A stretch of 5,640 nt of DNA. Origin: Oscillospiraceae bacterium. GTDB lineage: Bacteria; Bacillota; Clostridia; Oscillospirales; CAG-272. The stretch is taken from contig WREN01000165.1 of assembly GCA_009779295.1 (NCBI GenBank), forward strand, positions 1-5,640. Reading direction: 5' to 3'. Below, in pieces: positions 1 through 5,640 of the stretch. The notes below the pieces were generated by a model that worked only from the letters and a program-made list of their open reading frames with translations, was not told the origin of the DNA and made no database searches. A program made the translations under genes and the position numbers. Numbering within the stretch: the stretch's first letter is position 1; each line of letters opens with the position of its first letter.

Positions 1-1
1 T

Positions 2-841
2 TACACCGTCGCGAACGGTTGGTATATCGACGAAGCGGAACGGAAATATCCGTTTCTGTTGCACCAGCGTTTCTCAAGATTGATTGCCGAACGAGATTTC
101 GGTATCACCGACGAGCGGATTCTCTCCGCCGTCGAGTGCCACAGCACGCTTAAAGCGAATCCGTCCGTTTACGATATGGCGTTGTTCGTCGCAGACAAAC
201 TTGCGTGGGATCAGGAAGGTGTATCGCCGTTTTACGAAATTGTAACCAGCGCGCAATCGCTCGAAGCGGCGTCGCTCACGTACATGGATTACATCGTCGC
301 TCACAAAATGATTTTACACCCGCACAAATGGTTTAAGGAAGGAATGAATTTTTTGAAAAAGATTGAAATCAAACAAGCGGCCGCGGAGGATATACCGGTC
401 ATTGAAGCCATCCTACTTGACACGGTAACATGGCTCAACGAAATGGGTCAGCCGTTGTGGACGGCGGAAGAAGTAACGTGGGAGAGGTTGTCGAAGTCGT
501 ACCAAATCGAGGAGTTCTACATCGCGTATTTGGACGGCTTACCGTCCGGTTGCATGGTTATCATGGACTACGATCCGTTCTTCTGGCCGGATTTGAAGAA
601 GGGCGAATCGCTGATCGTCCACAAGCTGGCGATCGTGAAAAATGCACGGAAGGCAGGCGTGGCCGACGCGCTGATGGACTTTTTCAAGCAACAAGGAACG
701 GATCGCGGTATTAAGACGATCCGTTTAGATACCGATTCAACTCGCCCGAAGTTGCGGGCTTTCTATGAACGGCACGGGTTTGATTATATTGAGACGAGAG
801 TCATGGGGAGGTTTCAAGTTGCGTTTTATGTGTGTAGGTGA
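2..841 (+). CDS. YqeK-like HD phosphohydrolase fused to GNAT acetyltransferase (5' partial)
   Basis: The frame is open from the left edge with no stop, so the true start lies outside; a TTG at 59 is only an internal codon. The first ~118 codons resemble the C-terminal half of YqeK-type HD proteins, which hydrolyse symmetrical dinucleoside tetraphosphates: LHQRFS, FGITDERIL, the ECHST segment (His codon 140-142) and FVADK (Asp codon 194-196), ending in a family-like tail LHPHKWFKEGMNFLKK. The HD-motif half is outside the window. From about 362 the protein becomes a GNAT acyltransferase domain: a beta strand before VHKLAIV, the acetyl-CoA pyrophosphate loop RKAGVA (codons 647-664, matching R/Q-x-x-G-x-G/A), and the C-terminal FYERHGF. 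The acetyl acceptor cannot be told. An SD-like AAGGAAGGA at 335-343 precedes ATG 344 and TTG 353 in the same frame, so a free GNAT product is possible. The domain calls rest on motif recognition; the fusion itself is directly visible. Confidence 0.82.
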   Translation, partial: YTVANGWYIDEAERKYPFLLHQRFSRLIAERDFGITDERILSAVECHSTLKANPSVYDMALFVADKLAWDQEGVSPFYEIVTSAQSLEAASLTYMDYIVAHKMILHPHKWFKEGMNFLKKIEIKQAAAEDIPVIEAILLDTVTWLNEMGQPLWTAEEVTWERLSKSYQIEEFYIAYLDGLPSGCMVIMDYDPFFWPDLKKGESLIVHKLAIVKNARKAGVADALMDFFKQQGTDRGIKTIRLDTDSTRPKLRAFYERHGFDYIETRVMGRFQVAFYVCR

Positions 842-874
842 ATCCCACCGCCGCAGCGGTGGTGGGATTCACCT
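836..874. terminator. Hairpin between convergent genes, covering both stop codons
   Basis: An 18-nt arm (836-853), a CAG loop and an 18-nt arm (857-874) pair fully, with one G-U wobble, in a GC-rich stem. The TGA of the rightward HD-GNAT gene (839-841) lies in the left arm and the TGA of the leftward membrane-protein gene (869-871) in the right arm. No clear U-run follows on either strand, so it is not a textbook intrinsic terminator. Its place between convergent genes makes a bidirectional terminator or 3'-end stabiliser the natural reading. Confidence 0.65.
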
Positions 875-1804
875 CATATTCTCAATAATCTTCAAACCTT
901 CTTCATGCGGAAAATTGTTTAAATACAGCACATACACAAACCCATCGGCTTTCCAGACATAATAACTGTCGGAGATGTAAACGTCCCATCCGTTGATTTG
1001 AGTTATTTCGATGTTCTTAGTAACCGCAAGGTTCGCTATCAGACTGCTACCCAATTTATTATTGGTGTTTGTAATAGTTAACGAGATAAATTTATTAGTG
1101 GTTATATCTGTTACAACTTCATATAAATATTTTATATTAACGTAAGAAATATTTTCGTTATACTGAGCAATACTATTATCTTCGCCTTCAGGCAGATAAC
1201 CGGGCAGCATACAGCCGTTACCCATAACTTGTTTAATTTCCGATGAAGGTATAATTTTGGTAGAACCGGTTTCCTCAAAAAGTTTAGCTGCTTCTTTAGG
1301 AGTTTCTGCTAATTTTGCAACAATCCCGCCATAGTTTCTGAGCCATTCTTCAACTTCATTAATGTTTTTTGTATTCTTGTCAAGAACTAAGCAAGTTAAA
1401 TGTCCTCTGTAATAAAATGCGTATACATAACACGGTGTTTCTACAGGTTTATACAGAATCTGATACACTATCGAACCATCATCTTCAATGTCTGCGGGGT
1501 TAATATTTGCCGCTATTCTCGCGTCAATTAATTCTTGCAATGTATTAGTTCCGAGTTCGTTCATCATGATACTTTCGGCGGGCCAGAGCGTGTTGATTAT
1601 ATTGCTGATTGAATTCGCGATAACATTGAAATTGCCGATTACCGCAATAATCAAGCACGCCGAAATTGCCGCCGCTACATATTTTCCGTAACGAATCTTT
1701 GGTCTAACAGGCGTTTTCCGCATGATGGTTCTTAAAATCTCATCTTTCTTATCCGTTCCGTTGTCCGCGAAGTTGTATAAATCTTCGTCTAATCTATTAT
1801 TCAT
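869..1804 (-). CDS. Putative membrane anti-sigma factor, single-pass, DUF4367-like ectodomain
   Basis: A 311-residue protein with a charged N-terminal cytoplasmic stretch of about 40 residues (LDEDLYNFADNG onward), one transmembrane helix at about 42-64, and a large C-terminal part predicted outside the cell. The last ~65 residues (INGWDVYISDSYYVWKADGFVYVLYL, ending HEEGLKIIENM) have the pattern seen in DUF4367-type domains, often found in proteins encoded beside ECF sigma factors. It follows the sigma gene with an 8-bp overlap, so the two are translationally coupled; an SD GGGAG (minus strand, opposite 1814-1818) sits about 9 nt before the ATG. No zinc-binding HxxxCxxC anti-sigma motif is present in the N-terminal part. 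I infer that the N-terminal tail holds the sigma factor at the membrane and that the ectodomain senses an envelope signal. This is gene-order inference; a lipoprotein-like or regulatory role other than anti-sigma is possible. The region is clearly AT-richer than the HD-GNAT gene. Confidence 0.7.
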   Translation of the reverse strand: MNNRLDEDLYNFADNGTDKKDEILRTIMRKTPVRPKIRYGKYVAAAISACLIIAVIGNFNVIANSISNIINTLWPAESIMMNELGTNTLQELIDARIAANINPADIEDDGSIVYQILYKPVETPCYVYAFYYRGHLTCLVLDKNTKNINEVEEWLRNYGGIVAKLAETPKEAAKLFEETGSTKIIPSSEIKQVMGNGCMLPGYLPEGEDNSIAQYNENISYVNIKYLYEVVTDITTNKFISLTITNTNNKLGSSLIANLAVTKNIEITQINGWDVYISDSYYVWKADGFVYVLYLNNFPHEEGLKIIENMR

Positions 1805-2309
1805 AACTATAAACTCCCATTTTAATTAATATTTTTTTCAGTTTTTCCATAGCTCGTCCGAGCATTACCGCTGTTTGGTTTTCGCTTTTGCCAATCATCA
1901 CAGCTATTTCTTTATTTTTCAAGTCCGACGAATACTTCAAAGCGATCAGGTTTCTGTCATTGTCGCCCAATTCGCCTATTGCCTTGTAAAGAATCGAATA
2001 TGTATCAGCCGATAAAACTTCATTTTCAAATTCTGTACCATCCGGCATTTCGTCAGATAATTCATACAACTGATTCTTATTTTTCCTGTAGTTGTCGATA
2101 TAAGTATTTTTGGCAAGCGTCATCAGCCAAGTCTGCACCGCGGCTTTCTTTTCATCAAAGCGCGTGAAATTCGTATACGCTTTCAAAAAAGTTTCCGATG
2201 TCAAGTCCTCGGTCAATTGCTTATTGCCCGTCTTATAAAATAAATAGCGGTAAACCATGTGGTAGTGCACGTCATAGATTTGTGTGAATTGCTCGTTAAT
2301 TTCTAACAT
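1797..2309 (-). CDS. ECF-type RNA polymerase sigma factor
   Basis: A 170-residue protein with the two-domain ECF layout and no region 1 or 3. Sigma region 2 spans about residues 7-77: LTEDLTSETFLKAY matches region 2.2 (core RNA polymerase contact) and TWLMTLAKNTYIDNYRK matches regions 2.3-2.4 (-10 recognition). A polar linker (about 80-104) leads to region 4 at about 105-160, with the helix-turn-helix NKEIAVMIGKSENQTAVMLGRAMEKLKK for -35 binding. The length is normal for the family. The ATG at 2309 is supported by an SD complementary to 16S rRNA (GGGGGTGAT on the minus strand, opposite 2315-2323), about 5 nt upstream. The gene heads a two-gene operon with the overlapping membrane protein downstream, the usual sigma/anti-sigma arrangement. 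The regulon is unknown. The product class is confident; the exact ECF group is not assigned. Confidence 0.93.
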   Translation of the reverse strand: MLEINEQFTQIYDVHYHMVYRYLFYKTGNKQLTEDLTSETFLKAYTNFTRFDEKKAAVQTWLMTLAKNTYIDNYRKNKNQLYELSDEMPDGTEFENEVLSADTYSILYKAIGELGDNDRNLIALKYSSDLKNKEIAVMIGKSENQTAVMLGRAMEKLKKILIKMGVYSYE

Positions 2310-2343
2310 GAAACATCACCCCCGGGTTGATAATGTGTCTGCA

Positions 2344-2373
2344 CTTATATACGTAAATAGTCATGTTTTACAA
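2344..2373 (-). promoter_or_regulatory. Candidate housekeeping promoter of the sigma/anti-sigma operon
   Basis: On the minus strand a TTGTAA -35-like box (opposite 2368-2373; 4 of 6 to TTGACA) is followed after 18 bp by TATAAG (opposite 2344-2349; 5 of 6 to TATAAT). It lies between the terminator of the upstream gene and the sigma start codon, leaving a leader of roughly 30 nt that contains the SD. It is a sigma-A-type match of moderate strength. Confidence 0.45.
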
Positions 2374-2378
2374 CAGAT

Positions 2379-2414
2379 AAAAAAAGATTATATCAAAAAA
2401 TTTGATATAATCTT
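2379..2414 (-). terminator. Intrinsic terminator of the LamG surface-protein gene
   Basis: A perfect 14-bp inverted repeat (2384-2397 with 2401-2414, AAA loop on the plus strand) is followed on the minus strand by a run of seven T, two of them still in the stem (opposite 2379-2385). It lies just after the stop codon of the leftward LamG gene (2433) and before the sigma promoter, so it separates the two transcription units. The stem is very AT-rich, so efficiency may be modest. No U-tract follows on the plus strand. Confidence 0.8.
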
Positions 2415-2432
2415 ATAAAAACAAGGATAAAT

Positions 2433-3506
2433 TTATTTTGCGGTCTTCTTTTTGAATACCACAATACCCGCGGAAATCATTATAAACGCGAAAATTATCA
2501 AGCCCGCGTCGCTTGTGACGGGAGATGTAACTGTAGGCGGAGCGGTGGTGGAAGGAGGTGCGGCTTCTTCCGCTGTTTCTTCCTCAACAATGGCGATCCT
2601 TCCGGGTATGCCCATGCTAAGGTCTGTGGCTCTGAGTTCGGCAACCTGTGCGGCTGTAAGCGCTACGTCAAAGATTGCTATGTCGTCAACATAACCCCAC
2701 ATTATGTAGTCATCTTCGTTTTCATAGGGCGAACGTCCGACGAACGCGTTTTTTAATCCTTCAGGCGATGAGAATAGATCTTTCGGTGAGAATTCAGCGG
2801 GTGCGGAATCGTCAGCCGGACCGCTGTGTCTGCTTTCGTACGGAACGCCGTTGACATAAAGAACATTAGGCGTTGTGCCGTTAATATCTATAACCAGACA
2901 AACGTGTACCCATGTTTCTACAGGCATAAGTTCCGCGAAAATCCTGTCGCGGTTGCTCGGAACGCCCTTGTCGCCCATGTCGTTGCAGTTGAAAGAACAT
3001 AACAAGAATTCGCCGCCGCCTGTGGGAGCTAACGGGCTGATCTGCAAATAACGGTCCGGTCCGACTCCTTCCGCGGCTTCTTTATCTATAGCATACAATT
3101 TTTGAGATTTTGCGTCGCTGAAGTCTATTACGCGCGCCCATTCGCGGTTTTCTCTGCATTTGAACCAAAGGCTTACGGTCATAGTGTCTGCGTTCGGGAT
3201 ATGCGGAGCGGCCAGTTCAGCCCACTGACCTTCAACGTAATAGCCTTTACCGCCTTCTTCGAGATAGCCGGGCAGTTCAACGTCTTTGTTGTTGAGGTAC
3301 AGAACTTTGCCTCCGCGTTCAGCATCATCGACAAATGAAGCCCCGTTCCACAATGTGCCGTATTTCTCTGATACCAAATCTTTCAATTCGCCTTCCATAT
3401 TATAGAAACCAATAAGATTGTCATACGGGACTGCGGCAAATACGGTTAAGCTTAATGCGGGCACTGCAAGCACGCATATTAACAGGATACAAATAAATTT
3501 TTTCAT
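2433..3506 (-). CDS. Secreted LamG/concanavalin-fold protein with C-terminal surface anchor
   Basis: A 357-residue exported protein. Residues 1-24 form a signal peptide (MKKF, hydrophobic core, VFA before the likely cut at A24). Residues about 30-300 form one LamG/concanavalin A-like jelly roll: NLIGFYNMEG at the start, MTVSLWFKC, WVHVCLVIDINGT, VLYVNGV, and the closing WGYVDDIAIFDVALTAAQVAEL, typical of Laminin_G_3 domains. These domains usually bind glycans or surface ligands; no catalytic motif is visible. An acidic then Pro/Thr-rich linker (about 305-330) leads to SPVTSDAG, a hydrophobic helix (about 334-350) and a KKK tail, the layout of a sortase signal but without canonical LPxTG. The ATG at 3506 has an AAGGAG SD (opposite 3516-3521), 9 nt upstream. 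It has its own promoter and a terminator after it, and lies downstream of a leftward solute-binding lipoprotein, suggesting a role in surface glycan binding. Ligand unknown. Confidence 0.85.
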   Translation of the reverse strand: MKKFICILLICVLAVPALSLTVFAAVPYDNLIGFYNMEGELKDLVSEKYGTLWNGASFVDDAERGGKVLYLNNKDVELPGYLEEGGKGYYVEGQWAELAAPHIPNADTMTVSLWFKCRENREWARVIDFSDAKSQKLYAIDKEAAEGVGPDRYLQISPLAPTGGGEFLLCSFNCNDMGDKGVPSNRDRIFAELMPVETWVHVCLVIDINGTTPNVLYVNGVPYESRHSGPADDSAPAEFSPKDLFSSPEGLKNAFVGRSPYENEDDYIMWGYVDDIAIFDVALTAAQVAELRATDLSMGIPGRIAIVEEETAEEAAPPSTTAPPTVTSPVTSDAGLIIFAFIMISAGIVVFKKKTAK

Positions 3507-3546
3507 TTTTAATATCTCCTTCTTTTAATTGTATTTTTGCACGCTA

Positions 3547-3575
3547 AGTATAGCACAATACATATTGTTTGTCAA
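3547..3575 (-). promoter_or_regulatory. Near-consensus sigma-A promoter of the LamG gene
   Basis: The minus strand carries TTGACA (opposite 3570-3575; 6 of 6), a 17-bp spacer and TATACT (opposite 3547-3552; 5 of 6). Transcription would start near 3540, giving a leader of about 35 nt with the SD. The promoter lies just after the stop codon of the upstream lipoprotein gene, so the LamG gene has its own transcription start even if some read-through occurs. Confidence 0.85.
3555..3568. promoter_or_regulatory. Possible operator: 6-2-6 palindrome in the promoter spacer
   Basis: ACAATA, CA, TATTGT form a perfect inverted repeat placed wholly between the -35 and -10 boxes of the LamG promoter. A dimeric repressor bound here would block RNA polymerase. 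The half-sites are short and AT-rich, so chance is a real alternative, and no cognate regulator is in the window. Confidence 0.35.
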
Positions 3576-3592
3576 TAATCATTTAAAATTTT

Positions 3593-5053
3593 TTAAGTAG
3601 AAATTTCCATATAAATTTCATAAATATCATTGAACCATTCCGTCCACATATCTTTTTTCGATTCGTAATATGATGTAAGATTTTTATTTTTTTCTGTAAT
3701 CAGCGTCTGAATGTACGATGTGATCAAATCGGTAGGATTTCTGTAAACATAACCGAAATCATAGACACGACCCGCGAAGATTATGTCGAGCATACGCGTC
3801 GATTCCTCGTCGCGCACGAACTTGGTGTTCAACGTGCGGTCGTAATACGCGGGAAGCAATGTCCGCCTTGATTCAGCCGACAACGCCTCGACTATCGCGC
3901 CCACCATTTCCGGGTCGTCCGTATAGACCGGTATCGCGAGAACGCCGCCCATTCCGTCCGTAAACGTATGGTACTGCGCTTGGGATTCGTCCCATTTAGG
4001 GAACGGAATAACCCCGAAGTCCGCGTCGGGCATACGATAAAACGCCAGATCGGTCATGTAAATCGCTTGAATGAACACTTGATCCGCGTCCCACGAAATG
4101 GGACAGATCACGTTGTTCTGACAAGTGTAAATGATCTTATCGGTATAGAACATATCGTAGAGTTTTTCAACAAATTTCACGGACTTTTCGCTGTAAAGCG
4201 AAAGATTCGGAATACCGTTTTTATCCAGCGAAATGCTACGTATTCCGGAACCGTAAGAAAGCGCAACGAGGTGCGTAGACAAGTTAGTCGAATAGCCGTA
4301 CTGATCGTTATTGTCCATTATTCCGTCGCCGTTCAAATCCATGGTAAGCGGTTTGACCATAATGTTGAAGTTGTCGAACGTCCATCTGCTGTCGTCAACC
4401 ATTTTGTAAATGCTCTCAAGTTTGTAATTTTCGAGCATGTTCTTGCTGTATATCATAGCGTAAGTGATAACCAGCGAGGAGTATAAATAGTCGCTGACCA
4501 TGACGGGCAGAAAACCGTTGATGTCGATAAGCTCGCGGATGGATTGATTCCACCAAGGCTTGCTTAAATCGACGCATCTTATATCGTTCCAGTTGATAAC
4601 CATGTTCCCTTTAAGCGCGATTTGCGTATTCTGCGCAGTGTGCATTACGAAAAGATCGAATTCCTTGTCGTTTGCCATGATCGTGTTGTTTAATTTTGTG
4701 GTGTAATCGGCGTTGTTGAAGAACATTACGTTCATTTTGAAATTAAATCTTTCGGTAACGGTCATATTACGCAGATAAATCGCGTCGTTGATGGGATCAC
4801 CGTTTTCTTCGTTCGCGTCGAAGAAATTTCCCAAATCCTGACCGCGTATCCCGTCGGGGTAACCCCACGTGAGGATGTTGAAATTCCGGTCGCCGAGATT
4901 GTATTCCGGCAGATAGTCTGTGTTGTAAATATCCGAGGCAGTAAGACCAACCGCGGTTTCGTTTTTCGCAACGGGCGTTTCCGTATCACCCGAGCAGCCT
5001 ACAATAAAAGTAAAAATAAACGTTAAACAAATAAGGAAAGCAATTTTTTTCAT
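3593..5053 (-). CDS. Extracellular solute-binding lipoprotein (sugar ABC transporter type)
   Basis: A 486-residue lipoprotein. The N-terminus has MKK, a hydrophobic stretch and the lipobox IVGC with the lipidated Cys at residue 20, then a short polar linker. The mature part starts with a beta strand (NFNILTW, about 58-64), then NEENGDPINDAIYLRN (81-96), IMANDKEFDLFVMH (125-138), VDLSKPWWNQ (161-170), and late segments DFGVIPFPKWDE and GGVLAIPVYTDDPE; this order matches family 1 solute-binding proteins (COG1653-like), which hand sugars to an ABC permease. DLNGDGIMDNND (239-250) is a good EF-hand-type calcium loop, with acidic or Asn residues at positions 1, 3, 5, 9 and 12. The ATG at 5053 has GGAG (opposite 5064-5067), 10 nt upstream, and a consensus-like promoter. 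No permease or ATPase gene is in the window, so the ligand and the transporter are unknown; a sensing role is possible. A rightward paralogue starts 72 bp away. Confidence 0.88.
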   Translation of the reverse strand: MKKIAFLICLTFIFTFIVGCSGDTETPVAKNETAVGLTASDIYNTDYLPEYNLGDRNFNILTWGYPDGIRGQDLGNFFDANEENGDPINDAIYLRNMTVTERFNFKMNVMFFNNADYTTKLNNTIMANDKEFDLFVMHTAQNTQIALKGNMVINWNDIRCVDLSKPWWNQSIRELIDINGFLPVMVSDYLYSSLVITYAMIYSKNMLENYKLESIYKMVDDSRWTFDNFNIMVKPLTMDLNGDGIMDNNDQYGYSTNLSTHLVALSYGSGIRSISLDKNGIPNLSLYSEKSVKFVEKLYDMFYTDKIIYTCQNNVICPISWDADQVFIQAIYMTDLAFYRMPDADFGVIPFPKWDESQAQYHTFTDGMGGVLAIPVYTDDPEMVGAIVEALSAESRRTLLPAYYDRTLNTKFVRDEESTRMLDIIFAGRVYDFGYVYRNPTDLITSYIQTLITEKNKNLTSYYESKKDMWTEWFNDIYEIYMEIST

Positions 5054-5079
5054 ATATTTAACACTCCATTCATAATATT

Positions 5080-5108
5080 AGGATACCATAATAATTAATA
5101 AATGTCAA
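5080..5108 (-). promoter_or_regulatory. Promoter of the leftward solute-binding lipoprotein gene
   Basis: The minus strand carries TTGACA (opposite 5103-5108; 6 of 6), a 17-bp spacer and TATCCT (opposite 5080-5085; 4 of 6). Transcription would start near 5073, giving a short leader of about 20 nt that still holds the SD. The -35 box ends only 3 bp before the SD region of the divergent gene. Confidence 0.7.
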
Positions 5109-5125
5109 TATGGAGGATTTCCAAA

Positions 5126-5640
5126 ATGAGATTCACGTCAATAATTTTAGTTCTTGTTATGCTTTTACTTGCGTCTTGCGCCGCAATTCCAAACGCTGAT
5201 TCTGAAACCACAACTACTGTCGCCACCGAAATAGAAATACCCGCGGTTGACTACGGCGGTTATAAATTCACTTTCTTAGTTTCCGTCAACGCTACGTTAG
5301 CGAGTTTGATCTGGAACGATTTCCACGCCGAAGAAGAAACCGGCGACGTAATCAACGACGCGGTGTTCCGCAGGAACACTTTCGTTGAGGACAAATACAA
5401 CATCACCATCAACGACATTGTCCGCGAGCACAACGAGGGCAGGGAACGTCAGGGAACGGTCGACCTCATCAAAAAGTCGATCGCCGCCGGAGACAACGAT
5501 TACGACGCGGTCATGCTCGGCGGTTACGGCGCGTGCATTGCCGGCTTGGAAGGGCTGTTGCGGGATTTGAACGATATGCCGCCAATCGATTTGACGAAGC
5601 GGTATTGGGATCAGAACGCCAACCGCGACTTGATGATCAA
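5126..5640 (+). CDS. Second solute-binding lipoprotein (3' partial)
   Basis: The frame opens at ATG 5126 and runs off the window end without a stop, giving 171 complete codons. The SD GGAGG (5112-5116) is 9 nt upstream, so the start is well supported. The N-terminus MRFTSIILVLVMLLLASC is a lipoprotein signal with lipobox LASC and the lipidated Cys at residue 18, followed by a Thr/Glu-rich linker (27-40). The mature part matches the leftward lipoprotein segment by segment: DYGGYKFTFLV (42-52) with its first strand, AEEETGDVINDAVFRRN (68-84) with NEENGDPINDAIYLRN, IKKSIAAGDNDYDAVM (115-130) with NNTIMANDKEFDLFVM, and PPIDLTKRYWDQ (152-163) with RCVDLSKPWWNQ. It is therefore a diverged paralogue of the same sugar-type solute-binding family. 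The ligand is unknown, and a transporter could follow beyond the window. It is visibly GC-richer than the intergenic DNA. Confidence 0.88.
   Translation, partial: MRFTSIILVLVMLLLASCAAIPNADSETTTTVATEIEIPAVDYGGYKFTFLVSVNATLASLIWNDFHAEEETGDVINDAVFRRNTFVEDKYNITINDIVREHNEGRERQGTVDLIKKSIAAGDNDYDAVMLGGYGACIAGLEGLLRDLNDMPPIDLTKRYWDQNANRDLMI

Noticed and set aside
74..304. A short minus-strand open frame opposite the HD domain
   Set aside because: The plus-strand frame has clear HD-family motifs throughout; the opposite frame is Arg-rich and without any domain signal.
2340..2378. An ECF-type autoregulated promoter (AAC ... CGT) before the sigma gene
   Set aside because: AAAC and CGT are both present on the minus strand but only 11 bp apart, against the usual spacing of about 16, so the pair is not a credible ECF promoter.
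3583..3596. An AT-only inverted repeat at the end of the leftward lipoprotein gene, as a terminator
   Set aside because: The arms are only A and T and short, and overlap the stop codon; such a repeat is expected by chance in this AT-rich DNA, so read-through into the LamG gene cannot be excluded.
3968..4486. A 172-codon open frame on the plus strand
   Set aside because: It lies antisense within the solute-binding lipoprotein gene, has no SD or recognisable domain, and its sequence is explained by the codon pattern of the real gene.
5385..5570. A 61-codon plus-strand open frame
   Set aside because: It is an out-of-frame shadow of the second lipoprotein, whose frame starts at 5126 with a good SD and lipobox; the shadow is a Thr/Ser/Arg-rich low-complexity string.

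Overview
The window looks like chromosome of a Gram-positive Bacillota bacterium, probably of the class Clostridia. This rests on strong GGAGG-type ribosome binding sites, TTGACA/TATAAT-type promoters, lysine-led signal peptides, two lipobox lipoproteins, a surface protein with a sortase-like C-terminal tail, and an AT-rich sigma/anti-sigma pair. The genus cannot be told from the sequence. There are six protein genes, two of them cut by the window edges, and no RNA gene, CRISPR array, insertion sequence or phage gene that I can see.

Layout. Positions 2-841 (+) hold the 3' part of a gene whose product joins a YqeK-like HD phosphohydrolase domain to a GNAT acetyltransferase. It meets a leftward gene head-on, and one strong hairpin (836-874) covers both stop codons. 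Positions 2309 down to 869 (-) are a two-gene operon: an ECF-type sigma factor and, overlapping it by 8 bp, a single-pass membrane protein that is probably its anti-sigma factor. A U-tailed hairpin (2379-2414) separates this operon from the next leftward gene, a secreted LamG/concanavalin-fold protein with a C-terminal wall or membrane anchor (3506-2433), which has its own near-consensus promoter with a palindrome in the spacer. Upstream of it is a leftward solute-binding lipoprotein (5053-3593). A 72-bp divergent intergenic region then leads to a rightward second solute-binding lipoprotein of the same family (5126 to beyond the window end).

How the genes may work together. The right half (two paralogous sugar-type binding lipoproteins and a carbohydrate-binding-type LamG surface protein) suggests cell-surface glycan capture or sensing; no ABC permease or ATPase lies in the window. 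The sigma/anti-sigma operon could answer an envelope or extracellular signal, but no sequence link to the surface genes was found. The HD-GNAT gene seems unrelated. I see no clear evidence of a wholly new system. The most interesting points are the fusion gene with a possible internal start, the shared stop-codon hairpin, the promoter palindrome, and the divergent paralogous lipoproteins.
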